Below are positions 54,763 to 64,000 of a stretch of DNA of 64,000 nucleotides, piece after piece. The notes under the pieces were generated by a model. It saw nothing but the letters and a program-made list of their open reading frames with translations, searched no databases and was not told where the DNA came from. The translations under genes and the position numbers were made by a program. Source of the DNA: Aculops lycopersici (lineage: Eukaryota > Arthropoda > Arachnida > Trombidiformes > Eriophyidae); NCBI GenBank assembly GCA_015350385.1, contig WNKI01000002.1, positions 1,834,663-1,898,662 on the forward strand. The letters run 5' to 3'. Within the stretch, counting starts at the first letter, position 1. Each line of letters opens with the position of its first letter.

Positions 54763-57700
54763 ATGACTCCTCTTCTCTGCCCACTAGTGGCCCTATTATT
54801 GCTGCTAGCTGCGGGCGCGTCCATTCAGCAACAACCTGCACCTCGGCCGCCGCCACCAACCCAGCCATGTCCACGTGCAATTCGAGTCAACACCAATTAC
54901 CAGTTTCGGAATGCGCTTCACTTCATCTGCCTCCAGGCGCCAGGTCCAAGTTCTAGGCCGCGACTCGAGGTCATTGATTACTACAGTCGGCAGGTGATTT
55001 TGTCGCGCGAAGTGGACGAGTTTGGCACAAACCAGCTCGCCAGCTTCGTAGACGACGACGGCAACCTGCGAATTCTCATCGCCGTTCCCGATCGTGTCAA
55101 TGGAACTTCCCTCTACTCGATCGACCAGTCGGGCCGCTTCCTCGATGAGACTCACACAATCAACACTCAGCTTGTGGGCGCAATGAGCATATGGAAGCTG
55201 GAACTCAACTTTGAGTGGCAACTGGCCATCGCAAACCAACCCACCTACTTGGGTCTCGAGGATAGAAGCTCGGCCTCTTTATCGGGCCGCAATCTTGTGC
55301 CCGATCCGAAGCCCATCATCTCCCTTCACAGTTGGCGCTCCACTTACTTCGACTCGTATCAGCTGATCAAGATGGAACAAGACGGACGGATCAACAAGTT
55401 GGAACCGATGCACATTGGCGACATCGAATTCCTTATTGTGGCCATGGAATCGAAGCAAAGCCACGACGAGTCGGTGGGCGCCGGCCAATTCTACCGCCAC
55501 CAGCAAGAGCCAACCCATTCGCACATTTACAAGTTGGACTTTGGCGACGGAGATCTCAACTGGCAGCACTACCAGAGATTGCAAACTAAACTTGCGCTGG
55601 ACGTCAAGTCGTTTGCAATCAAACACAGAAACTCCCTCCAAATGGACTACTTTATTGCTCTTCTTGGCCAAATGGACTTGGGCGACACGCAACAAAATCA
55701 ATACGCAATGCACCCAAACTACAACTTAACTGACGCCGAGGCTTACGGTTTGATCATTTACAAGTTTCTAGGCGACAAGTTTGTCAAAATCCTCCACACG
55801 CCTCAACCGACGACCACCAAGTTGGACACAATAACATATGGTACCGGCGACTCTTACGTCATTCTCGCGCTACTCTCCCAATGGACCAACCAAGTCAACT
55901 TGTATTTGTTTGACGGACTAACGTTGAATGTCATTCCAAGTCCAATTGTAAATCGGGCGCCTCAGGTTCCCATGCCACCGCGACGATACGCCGGCCAACC
56001 GCCGCATTACGGCCGCTACCAGCGAACGCTCGACTCGCCCTCGGATCTCCATTTGTTTATGGTGCCGCCGGCCACTTCGACAGGCAACTCGACATTTGCG
56101 CCCACCACTGACAGTTCAGTCAAACGAACGCTCGAGGATCTGGCGCCAGTGAGTCCGGTGCTGGCCATTTCGTGGTCGGACGGCTCACAGGACAACAACG
56201 AGCTCACCGGGCCCATGTCGCCGGTTCCGAGCAAGAGCCCAACTGAAACCTTGATCCAAATTCCAATCGACGAGATGATCAGGCGCCACGAAGAGCAGGC
56301 CGCGGCGGCACCGGCGCAACAGGTTGGCCCAGATTCGAGTCATACCAAGAGAAACTTTGACAACTCGGGCTTCGAACTCTTGGCCTGGTGCAAGGCAACC
56401 ATCAACTCCATCCTCCTCGACGACTTCGACTCGTCGGCCGCCAAACTGATTGAGTTGCCCAGAGTTGACCAGCGACGACCCATACAACTAAATGGGGATC
56501 TGATCATTGAGGACGACTTGCATGTGACCAATCTGCTCTACGCCCCGCGAGTTTTAGAACAAGTTCAGGGACGACCACCTGAGATGATTGAAGAGTCGCC
56601 CTCGGATTACACAATGATCTTCAACCAAATTGGGGCAGCGCACAAAGAGATAGATCAGGTGAAGAGGATGGTGGACAACATTTTGGTTGACGACGACACT
56701 ATCCAGAACGTATTCACGCCTCTCCACTTCGAGTCCATTGTTGTCGAGTGTGCAAATCCCATGATGAACCCGAGATTTCAGCAGGCTGTTTACCTGAATC
56801 CCCAATGCGCTCATGTCGATGAAATTAGAACAATCCGCATGAACAATCGCGACATAAGTAACATTCAACGCCAGGCTCTTCTAACTGGCCGCTCAATGGT
56901 CATCAGCAAGGACGTGAGATTTGAACACTTGATCCTCCATGGATCCGTCAAAATTTTGGGCCGCCTCAATGGAATCCCCGTGCAAGATATAGTCTTTGGT
57001 CGTGGGCCGTCGGTGGGTCCAATCACCGGCCATAAAAACTTCCGCGGCGGTTTGTTTACTAACGCCCGATTGAATGTTGACTTTTGGAACAACTACCGCG
57101 TGTCGCGTGAAAACTACCTCACCTCAAGCGGCGACCAAAGAATCGATTCGAGTCTTAGATTCACTGGCATTATCGTGGATCCGGCGGCGCGTTGGACTCC
57201 CCAGGGTCCGGCTGTCCTGTCATCGCGCATTGAAAGGCTCAATGGCCTTCATCTGGATGCTCACTTGAGTCAAATTTCGGTGGCCAACGAGAAGAACACC
57301 TTCGATGCTCCGATTCAATTCGATGAACTTATACTCAACGGTGAAGTTCAATTACTTCAAAACTGTCACTTGTCTTCCATCAACTTGGAGGACATATGGC
57401 TCCACACGATGTTCAAATATGCGCCACAAAATATCACATACCCCATCTACTTCGCCAGCGACGTGCACATTTCTTATGGAGGCGATTTGGTCGTCGGTGG
57501 CTACATCAATGGAGTTGGTCTAAGTCCCGGTTCAGTCTACATGCGAGATGGCAACTACACCATTTCAAATCCAGTTCTATTCGAGAAAGATGTGAGCATC
57601 AATCGATTGCATCTGGAAATGGCTCTCAACGGAATACAAGTGCTCAAGAGCAACCCCATCGGTGCACCCGAATTGGCAATCCTCTACGATGGAGGCGATC

Positions 57701-60700
57701 AAATACTCACTGGCGACAAGGTGATCAACGAGATTCATCTCGGTGGCCAGACTGCAATACATGGCAGCATCAATGGTAATCTAAATCTAAGCCAACTCTA
57801 CGATCTTGCCAATAATCATGGCAAGCCGCACTACTTCGCGCACATCCGACTATCTGCACCGGAAACACGAGTTGCGGAGGGTGTGCCAATAACAATTCTA
57901 AATACTATCAATGGAATACCTGCCCACGACTTGTGCTCATTGGCGTTAAGAGTCTCGCAAGCGCCTGCTGCTCAATACAACAGGTTGCGTTTCGAGGAGC
58001 CAGTAGTGTTTACGTCACTGCGTTGTGCATCAATCAATGGATTCAAGAACCTCGATAAATATTTCCTAACGAGACACGGAAACCAACGGGTGTCCGGAAC
58101 CCTGAGACTCGCAGGGGGTGCCATATTTAATACATCTCTGAGCATCAACAATCAACTCAATGGATTTGGCGTTGCACCTTTGGCACGAGCTGTGGATATG
58201 GCGATTGTAGAATCGCGAACCGGCTACCGTGAGATCCACGGAGACTTGGTGGTCGATGAGCTGATTGCTAATAACATCAATGGACTAATACTATCCAACA
58301 TCTTCTTAGCTAGATCGGACTATCCACAGTTTGTTCGAGCTCCGATGATATTCGATCATTTGGACATTGAAAACTTGCTCAAGATTGACAAAAACTTGAT
58401 CACCAACTCATTTAATGGGCTCAACGTGACGGATCTCCTGGTCAATACTCTCCAGTATGACACTCCGCAAGTTGTGTACAATCACATCCAGCTCAACACT
58501 CTACACTTATTACCCGGAACCAACCTGATTACTAAGTCAATCAATGGACAAGACTTGAGAAGGGTTTTTGCGGATGCTGTTCTGGTGGACGTGCCGCAAC
58601 AAATCCTGGCCCCTAAAAAGTTCAGAGGTCCAGTGGAGTTCGCCAACAAGTTGTATTTGGTGCATAGTATTGATGGTCTAACTGAGGGCGAGTTACGCTT
58701 TAATTTGCTCCTCCAAGGTGACGAGTTGATCGACGACGATCTTGAGTTTAACACTGATGTCATCGTCAGGAAAGAGCTTGAAATACAAAGTGGCATCATT
58801 AACGATATTGATATTGGGACGTTTGTTGACATGATGCTCTACGAGAATAGACCGGGCCGCAAAGGACTCAAAATTCTCGGAAATGGATCTGTGAGATTCA
58901 AGGATGTTCAGGTTAATAATCTGGTAGTGGCCGGAACTATTCAAGGTATCGACTTGAATCGGCAGGCTTTACTCAAGGACGACAATAGGAATGGTGTTTA
59001 CGACGAGATGATTAGAGCTCAACGAATAATGAACAACAACCAGAGGATACTGAACCAGTTGGATAGTTCTGGTCGACCATTTAAAGTGGGCACCGAGTAT
59101 CGTGGTCAATTTTTGCATGGCCAGTGTCACGTTCACTCCTGTCCAAGGACAACTCCTGTGCCATTCCAAATAATGCGACCAGCCACTTCGCCACCGCCGC
59201 CACCGGCTCCTTACAATCAGATGCTGGTCAGTCCGAGACCGATGCTGTACCCGAACCAAGCGTATCCTGGCTATCAGAATCAGTCAGCTGGCTACTATCA
59301 ACCACCGGCGCCAATTTTACAACCACCACCTGCACAGTATCTGCCGCCGCCCAAGAGTTATGTTCACCATCTGATTCCAAATTTTGTGACTGGAGTCTTG
59401 AATACGTCGCAGTATCCGGCGGCTTGGCGACCCAATTGGAAAATCATCGACCAACCTCCCGAGTTGGTGTATAGCAATCTGACGGGTAGGCCACAGCAAT
59501 ACAACTTGCCAGACCCCGAGTACGTGGAACACGCCGCTCTGATGCAAGCGCAGGCAATCAGAGATTTGAGCGAGCGAATCAACAGGTATCTGTCGGTATC
59601 GTTCTACTACGAGATCATACAAAAGCACCCTCATTTAGGTATACCTTTGCATGCTGCCGAAAACCCAATCCTAAACGAGGAGAGTGGCGCCCTGCTGTTG
59701 CTCAAAGGCACAGGTAGAATCGGCGAGCCTTGTCTCAAGCGACGCCAATCGGTGGCCGTGATGACGCAAGCACGTCAACGCCACCCGATCGCGGCCTTCG
59801 GTCAAAGCTCTCGTATCCAGGATACATCGAATCCTATTGCCGTCGAGTCGCTTATTGTCGGCCAAAACCATTATCTGTTTATTTTGGACGCAGATGTGGA
59901 TAGAAACGGAGTGGCCGCGGGTAACCTCAACTCTCAGGTGTTAATTTACCTGTGGTCTGCCAGCTCTGGCATGTACGAGACTATTGACCAGATTGCGCTC
60001 GATGGAATTCCAACTGCCATGCGCGCATTCCAAGTGAACCAAATCGGCTGTTTGGTGTTGGCTAATCCCACTCTCCTCCAGCAACAACCTGGTGACGCCA
60101 CAAATGCGCCCGGAAACAAAACCAGGGGCGCGCCCACTTTGTACTGCCAACGAAGCCCAGCGCAGTCGCCCAGCTTCAACGATCGGGTTTCAATCTCGAT
60201 GGACAGTGTAATATTTGATTTGGACGTGGTAAGTCTCGCCGGCGGTTCAAGGGTTTTGCTCGCCGCTCTTGGCCAACAAGAGGCCGAGCAAATTGGCGAC
60301 CTAATCCTCGGAACCTACGACATTATCGCTCGCAACTTCCAACGGATTGCCGTCCGTCGCACGGTCCGACCATTGCGGGTCCACTTTATGCGCGACACGA
60401 GGTTACTCAAGTCGCCCTTCGCTGGGGTGCCTGTTCATTTGGTTATCTCCGAGGGCATCACTAGCAACGAGCGCGCCGAGGCCATCACGCGCATCTTCAG
60501 GTGGCAGCCGCAAACTAATCGCCTGTACGAGAGCCAAGTGATAAGAGACAATCAATTTCATGACATCAAATCTGTCATGTTGGACGAGCAACGAGGCCCA
60601 ATGCTCTTGCTCCAGTCGGCGCACTCGATTTCCATTTACGCCCCACTAAACCCGGAAGGTCGGCCGGTCAACTCGACGGAATTAGATTGCGACTCGCGCT

Positions 60701-60879
60701 ACTCCTTGCTACAGCGACTACCAACTAAGGGAGCCAACAAGTTCCTGGTCTTCAACGACCGACAGGCAAGCAATCGGACAAACCCAACTGGACTCCAGAC
60801 TCACTACTTGGTTTTGAGTCGCGACGACTGTGAACACTCTCAATACTCGACCATGATTTTGAGAGCCAAATTCAAGTGA
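54763..60879 (+). CDS. Giant secreted protein with NG-repeat core and EAR-like ends
   Basis: 2038 residues in a single exon. The start is the ATG at 54763, giving a classic signal peptide (LLCPLVALLLLLAAGAS). Residues ~30-430 and ~1680-2038 contain beta-propeller-like repeats resembling EAR/EPTP blades (LVGAMSIWKLELNFEWQLAIAN; FQVNQIGCLVLAN; VMLDEQRGPMLLLQSAHS). From about 600 to 1430 come some fifteen repeats of roughly 65-75 residues centred on [IL]NG plus a short helix, e.g. LNGIPVQDIVF, TINGIPAHDLC, SINGQDLRRVF, with F/V-rich strands between. A Pro/Tyr-rich segment lies near 1480-1560. KR and RR sites suggest possible processing. No membrane segment or catalytic site was seen. The layout recalls large arthropod secreted proteins such as the fly Nasrat/Closca group, but that match is a guess. 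Confidence 0.75.
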   Translation: MTPLLCPLVALLLLLAAGASIQQQPAPRPPPPTQPCPRAIRVNTNYQFRNALHFICLQAPGPSSRPRLEVIDYYSRQVILSREVDEFGTNQLASFVDDDGNLRILIAVPDRVNGTSLYSIDQSGRFLDETHTINTQLVGAMSIWKLELNFEWQLAIANQPTYLGLEDRSSASLSGRNLVPDPKPIISLHSWRSTYFDSYQLIKMEQDGRINKLEPMHIGDIEFLIVAMESKQSHDESVGAGQFYRHQQEPTHSHIYKLDFGDGDLNWQHYQRLQTKLALDVKSFAIKHRNSLQMDYFIALLGQMDLGDTQQNQYAMHPNYNLTDAEAYGLIIYKFLGDKFVKILHTPQPTTTKLDTITYGTGDSYVILALLSQWTNQVNLYLFDGLTLNVIPSPIVNRAPQVPMPPRRYAGQPPHYGRYQRTLDSPSDLHLFMVPPATSTGNSTFAPTTDSSVKRTLEDLAPVSPVLAISWSDGSQDNNELTGPMSPVPSKSPTETLIQIPIDEMIRRHEEQAAAAPAQQVGPDSSHTKRNFDNSGFELLAWCKATINSILLDDFDSSAAKLIELPRVDQRRPIQLNGDLIIEDDLHVTNLLYAPRVLEQVQGRPPEMIEESPSDYTMIFNQIGAAHKEIDQVKRMVDNILVDDDTIQNVFTPLHFESIVVECANPMMNPRFQQAVYLNPQCAHVDEIRTIRMNNRDISNIQRQALLTGRSMVISKDVRFEHLILHGSVKILGRLNGIPVQDIVFGRGPSVGPITGHKNFRGGLFTNARLNVDFWNNYRVSRENYLTSSGDQRIDSSLRFTGIIVDPAARWTPQGPAVLSSRIERLNGLHLDAHLSQISVANEKNTFDAPIQFDELILNGEVQLLQNCHLSSINLEDIWLHTMFKYAPQNITYPIYFASDVHISYGGDLVVGGYINGVGLSPGSVYMRDGNYTISNPVLFEKDVSINRLHLEMALNGIQVLKSNPIGAPELAILYDGGDQILTGDKVINEIHLGGQTAIHGSINGNLNLSQLYDLANNHGKPHYFAHIRLSAPETRVAEGVPITILNTINGIPAHDLCSLALRVSQAPAAQYNRLRFEEPVVFTSLRCASINGFKNLDKYFLTRHGNQRVSGTLRLAGGAIFNTSLSINNQLNGFGVAPLARAVDMAIVESRTGYREIHGDLVVDELIANNINGLILSNIFLARSDYPQFVRAPMIFDHLDIENLLKIDKNLITNSFNGLNVTDLLVNTLQYDTPQVVYNHIQLNTLHLLPGTNLITKSINGQDLRRVFADAVLVDVPQQILAPKKFRGPVEFANKLYLVHSIDGLTEGELRFNLLLQGDELIDDDLEFNTDVIVRKELEIQSGIINDIDIGTFVDMMLYENRPGRKGLKILGNGSVRFKDVQVNNLVVAGTIQGIDLNRQALLKDDNRNGVYDEMIRAQRIMNNNQRILNQLDSSGRPFKVGTEYRGQFLHGQCHVHSCPRTTPVPFQIMRPATSPPPPPAPYNQMLVSPRPMLYPNQAYPGYQNQSAGYYQPPAPILQPPPAQYLPPPKSYVHHLIPNFVTGVLNTSQYPAAWRPNWKIIDQPPELVYSNLTGRPQQYNLPDPEYVEHAALMQAQAIRDLSERINRYLSVSFYYEIIQKHPHLGIPLHAAENPILNEESGALLLLKGTGRIGEPCLKRRQSVAVMTQARQRHPIAAFGQSSRIQDTSNPIAVESLIVGQNHYLFILDADVDRNGVAAGNLNSQVLIYLWSASSGMYETIDQIALDGIPTAMRAFQVNQIGCLVLANPTLLQQQPGDATNAPGNKTRGAPTLYCQRSPAQSPSFNDRVSISMDSVIFDLDVVSLAGGSRVLLAALGQQEAEQIGDLILGTYDIIARNFQRIAVRRTVRPLRVHFMRDTRLLKSPFAGVPVHLVISEGITSNERAEAITRIFRWQPQTNRLYESQVIRDNQFHDIKSVMLDEQRGPMLLLQSAHSISIYAPLNPEGRPVNSTELDCDSRYSLLQRLPTKGANKFLVFNDRQASNRTNPTGLQTHYLVLSRDDCEHSQYSTMILRAKFK

Positions 60880-61222
60880 GACCATTGTTATTATTGTTAA
60901 GTTATATTGTTTATGTTGCTAAAACAGATTAAGCTTTTTGTTACGAATCACAAGTTGCAAAATTGCATCATAAGGTTTTAGTTTATTCCTTTCGGCCGGC
61001 GACTAGGCCTCCGACAACGATTTGACGATGAATCGCGGATCCTTTAGTTTCTCTGTGTCCACGAGTTTCCGCTCGTCTCTTGTATTGCGCTGCAATCGAT
61101 GTAATCACATGTCTAAATCTCACTGTTTGCACCTATTCAATACTGTCGGTTAAAATTATTGAGAGTGAATTATGAAAGTCAATTGGTATGCTGGTAACTA
61201 GCTGCGCGATGCCAACTGGTGG
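60880..61222. other. Convergent gap between giant secreted gene and lipase
   Basis: 343 bases between stop codons. A minus-strand AATAAA at 60982-60987 probably ends the lipase; no clear plus-strand signal was seen. Confidence 0.5.
60982..60987 (-). terminator. Poly(A) signal of the lipase gene
   Basis: Minus-strand AATAAA 236 bases after the lipase stop codon. Confidence 0.55.
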
Positions 61223-62946
61223 TCATCCGCCGGCCACTTGTTGAGCGGTCGCCGGCTCGGGTTGGTGGAGTTTGTAGGAAGTCTTGACGCCGAGTTGTCT
61301 GATCCAGCGCAAGGGTGACGTTAGTTTGCTCTTGAGACCGCCGCTCAATCCACTCGGCGGCTCTTCCTCATTGTACCTGGCGGCCTCGCGCATGATATCC
61401 TCGGTCACCGAGTCCATTCGAGCCTCCTGGCGCATGCGGATACACTCGGTGCAGTGCCGGTTCAAGTTGGGCGACGGCGGGCAGCTGGGCAAAGTGGTGG
61501 GCGCCAGTGTGAAGGTGTCCACAATCAACTGGTTGGGGCCAAGCTGCACCGTGTTGCGTCTCTGGCCGAGACGACGCTCGGCCAGCGACTTGATGTTGCG
61601 TGGACTCGAGTTGCCCGAATCAGGCGAGCTAGCGTTGGAGGAGTCGCCGCTGGTTCCAATGGCCTCGTCTTCCTCCTCGACCATGACGCGCACACTTGGC
61701 GTCACCTGAGTCGCGTCTTCTGTGTTGTTTTGACTGTCAAAATTTACAATCAGCCTTGGATTCAACTCAGTTCTTTGCTGACCTTTGTCCTCATCTTGAA
61801 CGCCTTTGCTGTCGGTGTCTTCGGCGGGGCACTTGGCGAGCTTGTCGGCTAGCAGCGTGCGGAAGCTGCCTTGATGCGAAATGCTGTGGCCGTTGGGGCT
61901 AAGCAGGGCGCCAAAACTACGCGGCTGGTCGCCTATCGCCCGGAAGGAGGGGGAGCGCGAGACATTCGGCGAGGCTGCTGGCGTTATGGTGGGCGAGGGG
62001 CGCGAGAAGACTGGCTGGTGGCGCAGATCGGTGGACCGGTAGCATTGGTCGCATTGGATAAGGTCGTTGGATAGAATAAAGTCCTTGGTGTCTTGGAAGC
62101 CGCGCTTGATTAGCGAGACAATATACGAGGCGGGCGGCGGGAACAAGGCCTTGCGTCCTCGACGACAGTTGGCCAAGTTCAAGTAGAAGGGCGTGTTGAG
62201 TATCTTACCCGAGAGGAGTTCCATCTTGGCGCGATCGTATGGCGAGATGTCTGTTTGGCCAGAGAAGCAGCAAATGCGAATAGTGTGCTCGTCAAAAACT
62301 GGAAGGTTGTCCGAAAATCCGCCATCAATGTGCTTCACACCGCGAAAGGTGGACACGTGGTTGCCCGACCAAACGGGAATGAAACACGAACAGTTCAGGG
62401 CCTCGATCAGATCCTTTTTGCTCTCAAACTCGCTAACCATAACCTTCTTCATCCCCTTCAGTCGAGTCATACAAACAAAGAGTCTTCCATTGACTCGCTT
62501 ATGCGCGTCTTCCGGAAGTAATTCGTCCAGGACTCGTGGCAACACATCGACAATTTGATTACTTCGGTCGAAGACACCAAGCGGCCGCCGCCTGATATCT
62601 TCCGTGATAGCAATGATCTTGCCCAAACAAGCGCTTAGAGGCAAGTCCATTAGGTAGTAGGCGGCAATGAGACTGCCCGCCGAGGCGCCGGCCACTCGAT
62701 TTATTCGTTCCCTCGGGATGTACTTGTTCCAGCAGTCGACCACTCCAAAGTAGTAGCAGCCTATTGGTGCATTTGTGTTGCATCAGTACAGTTTATTTCG
62801 TTTCAAAGAGGATCGGGTCGAATTGAATTGAAACGGTTCAGTTTGGTTAGCGGAACGCGTCAAGTCTTGAAAGATTGCCAGCTGATAGTCCAACTGCCAC
62901 AACTCAACTTACCCATGAATCCTGCACCCGAAAAGGATAGATCCAT
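61223..62946 (-). CDS. bmm: Patatin-like triacylglycerol lipase (brummer/ATGL)
   Basis: Exons 62946..62913 (11 codons plus one base) and 62760..61223, joined by a 152-base GT-AG intron, give 523 residues. The first exon encodes MDLSFSGAGFMG, the Gly-rich oxyanion loop, and joins to CYYFGVVDCW exactly as in ATGL. The lipase box is GASAG with nucleophile Ser38; the second dyad residue is Asp157 in HIDGGFSDN. Also typical: PEDAHKRVNGRLFVCMTRL and SEFESKKDLIEALNCSCFIPVWSG. It hydrolyses stored triacylglycerol on lipid droplets; insect brummer is the orthologue. The C-terminal half is Ser/Pro-rich and poorly conserved, as in the family. The open frame also extends upstream of the chosen ATG (MEPRQDNR), but the family starts at M-x-LSF. 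Confidence 0.94.
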
Positions 62947-64000
62947 TCTATTGTCCTGTCGAGGTTCCATCTTGGCCGATGTTATGGTTGTCTTGGTTGC
63001 GGTTACTGTCATTGTTGGGCCACTCGCAGTTGCTCTAGGCGCGTGTCTGGTGCGCTCTTTCCTCCGGGCGTCTCGTTCCTGTTCTCGTTCTTGCAACTCT
63101 TCTGCTCTCGTCACCGATCTTGAGTCTTTCAGTTGAACTTGGGCCAACCGTCACCTTGGTCTCGATCGCGGCAACGCTTGCTATCTCTGTTTTGATTATG
63201 GTACACGCACCAGGGCAGGCTGATTTGTTATTGTTATTGTTGTTGTCTCTATGGATTCGCGAGCTCGACTGCGGTCGCTTGGCGAGCGCGCGCTCAACAA
63301 GTGGCTGTGTGTGTGAGTTGCGTGTGTTTACGCTCGCAGTTATGCCCAACTGCTCGACCAAAAGGATCGTTGAGACGCTCGAGTGGCAAGTCTTTTGAGA
63401 GGCTGCCTTTAAAGCTTTTCTCTGATTGCATTGATGGCCAAGATTATCAATCGCCGAGTCGCTGCCGCTTAGAGCAGGCGATGGAAACGTTTGCGTCCTC
63501 GTTGAGTTCAGTTTTTCCTTTGCAGCGGCCGAACTCGAGGCTCACTGCAGACAACTTAACTTGCTACAATCCATCAACTAAAGAGCGTAATAGATCGCTT
63601 AGTAGAGTTGGTAACAGCCTCGGCAACAGCAGCAGGCGAATTGATATTTGTCTTGCATGGAAAGCCAGTTTCATAACATGGCCAATTACAACGCTGCGGA
63701 GAAACTTGCCCCCCTCCGAATAAAAACTCAAGTTCCCCTTTTTGACTGCAGGTCGTTGATGCGAGCACTCGACTCATTGCCTCCCTCGCGCCTCGGGGGT
63801 GGAGTTCTGAATGGAAAGTAAATTGAAAGGCGCCACCAAAGAGCTGGCTACAACTTGTTTCATTTCCAGCGACAAGCGAGCGAGCAAGCGGCTCTCTAGT
63901 CTGGTGAGCTTGTCTGCGCTGCGGTTTTCGAACAACAGGTAAGCTGCAGCTGGTTTGTTGCTCCTGTTGGCGCTGCTGCTGGTATCATGTTTACAATTGC
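62947..64000. other. 5' flank of lipase gene to window end
   Basis: About 1.05 kb. The lipase frame stays open about 200 bases upstream without a supported extra domain. No other exon, repeat or RNA gene was recognised. Confidence 0.45.

Overview
This is nuclear DNA from an animal, most likely an arthropod. Genes are monocistronic, with short GT-AG introns (about 30-180 bases) and AATAAA-type poly(A) signals. The proteins include a vrille/NFIL3-type bZIP factor, a klumpfuss-type zinc-finger factor, a brummer/ATGL lipase, a lachesin/DIP-like Ig protein and a fused NADH-type glutamate synthase, a set best known from arthropods. Several very large reading frames have no introns (6.5 kb glutamate synthase, 6.1 kb secreted protein). 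Together with short introns this suggests an intron-poor lineage such as a mite, but the sequence alone cannot prove that. I saw no mobile element, tRNA, rRNA, CRISPR array or bacterial-style operon.

Layout. 0-6 kb: LAS1-type pre-rRNA nuclease (+), a convergent single-pass membrane protein (-), and a 987-residue low-complexity protein (-). 6-10 kb: noncoding, with one possible small exon. 10-17 kb: ING3 (+), then a PKC-type kinase (+, four or five exons). 17.7-20.6 kb: two-Ig lachesin/DIP-like protein (-, seven exons). 20.6-23.9 kb: noncoding. 24-30.4 kb: glutamate synthase (+). 30.5-31.4 kb: C2H2 zinc-finger protein (-). 32-32.4 kb: ribosomal protein eL36 (+, two short exons). 32.8-34.4 kb: vrille-like bZIP (-). 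35.4-36.8 kb: TAPT1 (-). 37.8-41.1 kb: tuberin/TSC2 (+, three exons, lacking the usual N-terminal third). 42.3-44.3 kb: hnRNP K-like KH protein (-, three exons). 44.3-47.8 kb: noncoding. 47.8-48.9 kb: phospholipid scramblase (-). 48.9-52.5 kb: noncoding, with an assembly gap. 52.5-53.7 kb: klumpfuss-like factor (-). 54.8-60.9 kb: giant secreted repeat protein with EAR-like ends (+). 61.2-62.9 kb: brummer/ATGL lipase (-).

The genes do not form a pathway. They are a normal animal mix: ribosome production (LAS1, eL36), chromatin and transcription (ING3, vrille-like, klumpfuss-like, zinc finger), metabolism (glutamate synthase, lipase, TSC2), RNA binding (hnRNP K) and cell surface or matrix (Ig protein, giant secreted protein). 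Intergenic DNA is rich in short words such as GGCCACTTG and ACTCG and in simple repeats. I found no clear novel system. The best leads are a PKC-type kinase lacking both canonical phosphorylation sites, a short tuberin, a KH protein lacking KH3, the giant repeat protein, a perfect 17-bp hairpin, and a long overlapping upstream reading frame.
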